DNA from: Immersiella caudata
Lineage: Eukaryota > Ascomycota > Sordariomycetes > Sordariales > Lasiosphaeriaceae
DNA length: 64,000 nt
Assembly: GCA_030512335.1 (NCBI GenBank)
Contig: JAULSU010000005.1
Coordinates: 1,674,001-1,738,000 of the forward strand
Direction: 5' to 3'
In this document: positions 62,696-64,000 of the stretch, one piece after another
How the letters are laid out: every line of letters begins with the position of its first letter
How positions within the stretch are numbered: position 1 is the first letter of the stretch
The notes under the pieces: generated by a model
Database searches by the model: none
What the model was told of the DNA's origin: nothing
Seen by the model: the letters and a program-made list of their open reading frames with translations, nothing else
Position numbers and translations under genes: made by a program

Positions 62696-64000
62696 CTAGT
62701 CTTCCTCAAGCTGAGTCACCTGGTGGTCAGCGTCACCGTTCGTGGCACCGCCCAATAGCTTCCTGCGATCCCGGACCGCGGCAGCAAGGTCCTCGAGAAC
62801 TGTGACAGTGGTCTCCCAGTCGATGCAAGCATCGGTGATGCTCACACCCTTCTTGAGAGCGGCTGGGCCCTCGGCGGGGACCTTCTGGTTGCCCTCGTTG
62901 ATGTTAGACTCGATCATGACACCAATGATGGCAGTCTCGCCCTCGCGGAGCTGGTCAGCGACGACCTTGGCAACCTTGGGCTGGTTGCGGTGGTCCTTGT
63001 TCGAGTTTCCTGTCTGGGTCAGCTTGTTGAAGTGTTTAGGAAGGGTGAAGCATCTTACCATGGGAGCAGTCGACCATGATGGCCATCTTCTGCTTCTTCT
63101 TGATGAGGGTCTCCTTAGCCTCTTTGATGTGCTCCTTGTCGTAGTTTGGGCCCTTGGTGCCGCCCCTGAGAATCACGAAGCCGTGCTCATTACCCTTGGT
63201 GCGGGTGATGGCGGCCAAACCCTGCTTGGTGACTCCCATGAAGTGGTGCTTCGCGGCAGCGGAGCCGATGGCGTCAATGGCGACACCAAGGTTGCCGTCG
63301 GTGCCGTTCTTGAAGCCAACAGGGAAAGACAGACCAGAGGCGAGCTCACGGTGAAGCTGGCTCTCGGTGGTCCTCGCGCCGATGGCACCGACAGAGATGA
63401 AGTCGGCAAGGAACTGGGGGGAGATGGTGTCCAGCATCTCGCTGGCAATGGGCATCCCCGTGGAGGTCAGGTCATGGAAGAGCTGCCTGGACACGCGGAG
63501 ACCCTTGTTGATCTTGAACGTCTCGTCAATATCGGGGTCGTTGATGAGACCCTTCCAGCCAACGGTTGTGCGGGGCTTCTCAAGGTAGGCGCGCATAACG
63601 ACAACGAGGTCATCTGAGAGCTTGTCGGACAGGGCCTTGAGCCTGTGGGCATACTCGATCGCGGTCGCCGGGTCGTGGAGAGAACAGGGGCCGACAACGA
63701 CAAGCAGGCGGTCAGACCGGCCCATAATCACGCTGACGGCATCACGGCGGCCCTTAACCACTGTTTGAAGAGCAGCCTCGGTGATGGGGATCTCTGAGAT
63801 GAGGAGTGCTGGCGAGATGAGGGGGTCCTGTCCGAGGACTGACTCAAAAGTTAGCTCACTGTCCGCCTTGGGGATATGCTGTTGCTTGGGCTTCAATTTG
63901 AGGTGTTCATAGGTGCGGTCGCCAAGGTGCCTCAACAGGAAATCGGGATGGGCCAGGCGGCGCGGGCAAGCTCCCGCCACGTCAAGGGGAACACCAGGGG
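62696..64000 (-). CDS. DAHP synthase (3-deoxy-7-phosphoheptulonate synthase), 5' end beyond window
   Basis: At least two exons are visible: >64000-63059 and 63009-62696, joined at CSHG/NSNKD (GTAAGA donor, GACAG acceptor). Signature blocks are GQDPLISPALL, LLVVVGPCSLHDPATAIEYA, MRAYLEKPRTTVGWKGLIND, GARTTESQLHRELASGLSFP, VGFKNGTDGN, KGNEHGFVILRGGTKGPNYD, CSHGNSNKDHRNQPKV and IESNINEGNQ. This is the AroF/G/H type used by fungi (Aro3/Aro4 class), which condenses PEP and erythrose 4-phosphate in the first shikimate step. Which feedback inhibitor applies (Phe, Tyr) cannot be told from this part. The frame stays open to the window edge, but an intron near 63920 (TTGAG acceptor) is possible, so the true start lies outside. 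Confidence 0.93.

Noticed and set aside
63154..63617. Plus-strand frames opposite DAHP synthase
   Set aside because: They are shadows of a highly conserved enzyme on the minus strand.

Overview
The window is nuclear DNA of a filamentous ascomycete (Pezizomycotina, most likely Sordariomycetes). The signs are short spliceosomal introns (about 50-125 bases, GTRNGT-type donors, CTAAC-like branch sites), many HET-domain genes, a HeLo-domain gene, a Zn2Cys6 regulator, a PTH11-like rhodopsin-domain protein, and Pol III genes for a tRNA and U6 snRNA. No bacterial or organellar organisation is seen.

Layout. 1-6.5 kb is a degraded, transposon-rich stretch: a broken HET gene, a relic of alanine aminotransferase, an intact SIR2-like gene, a pogo/Fot1 transposase relic and a deleted LINE. 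6.5-20 kb holds a ferric reductase, a DM13 surface protein, a frame-broken Helo-like/HET pair, tRNA-Ala(UGC) with an intron, a HET-E-type HET protein, a cyclic phosphodiesterase and a large membrane protein. 20-33 kb has a PTH11-like membrane protein, another broken HET gene, a cytochrome b561 protein, a conserved fungal protein, a decayed DUF3433-like gene, and a three-intron gene joining a HeLo cell-death domain to a Rho-type GTPase domain. 33-52.6 kb is mostly housekeeping: hypoxanthine/xanthine phosphoribosyltransferase, an oxidoreductase-like mitochondrial protein, a kinetochore-like protein, a three-exon DPM3 (only 92 residues), a leucine-rich-repeat protein and a Zn2Cys6 factor. 53.7-64 kb has a membrane-anchored HET protein, coding-like relics with repeats, an MFS transporter, U6 snRNA, a small cysteine-rich membrane protein and the 3' part of DAHP synthase.

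Functional theme. Conserved single-copy metabolic and cell-biology genes are interspersed with self/non-self recognition genes: five HET loci (three of them frame-broken), one Helo-like N-terminal module, one HeLo fusion and one SIR2-like predicted NADase. Allorecognition genes typically turn over quickly by birth and decay, and this mixture fits that.

The most interesting locus is 30448-32058 (minus). An N-terminal HeLo domain like that of HET-S is spliced to a Rho-like domain. Its switch regions are almost unchanged, but its P-loop, NKxD and SAK nucleotide-binding motifs are degenerate. I propose a pseudo-GTPase sensor or decoy controlling a pore-forming effector. Exon structures are read by eye from splice consensus and reading-frame continuity; protein names rest on motif recognition, not on searches.
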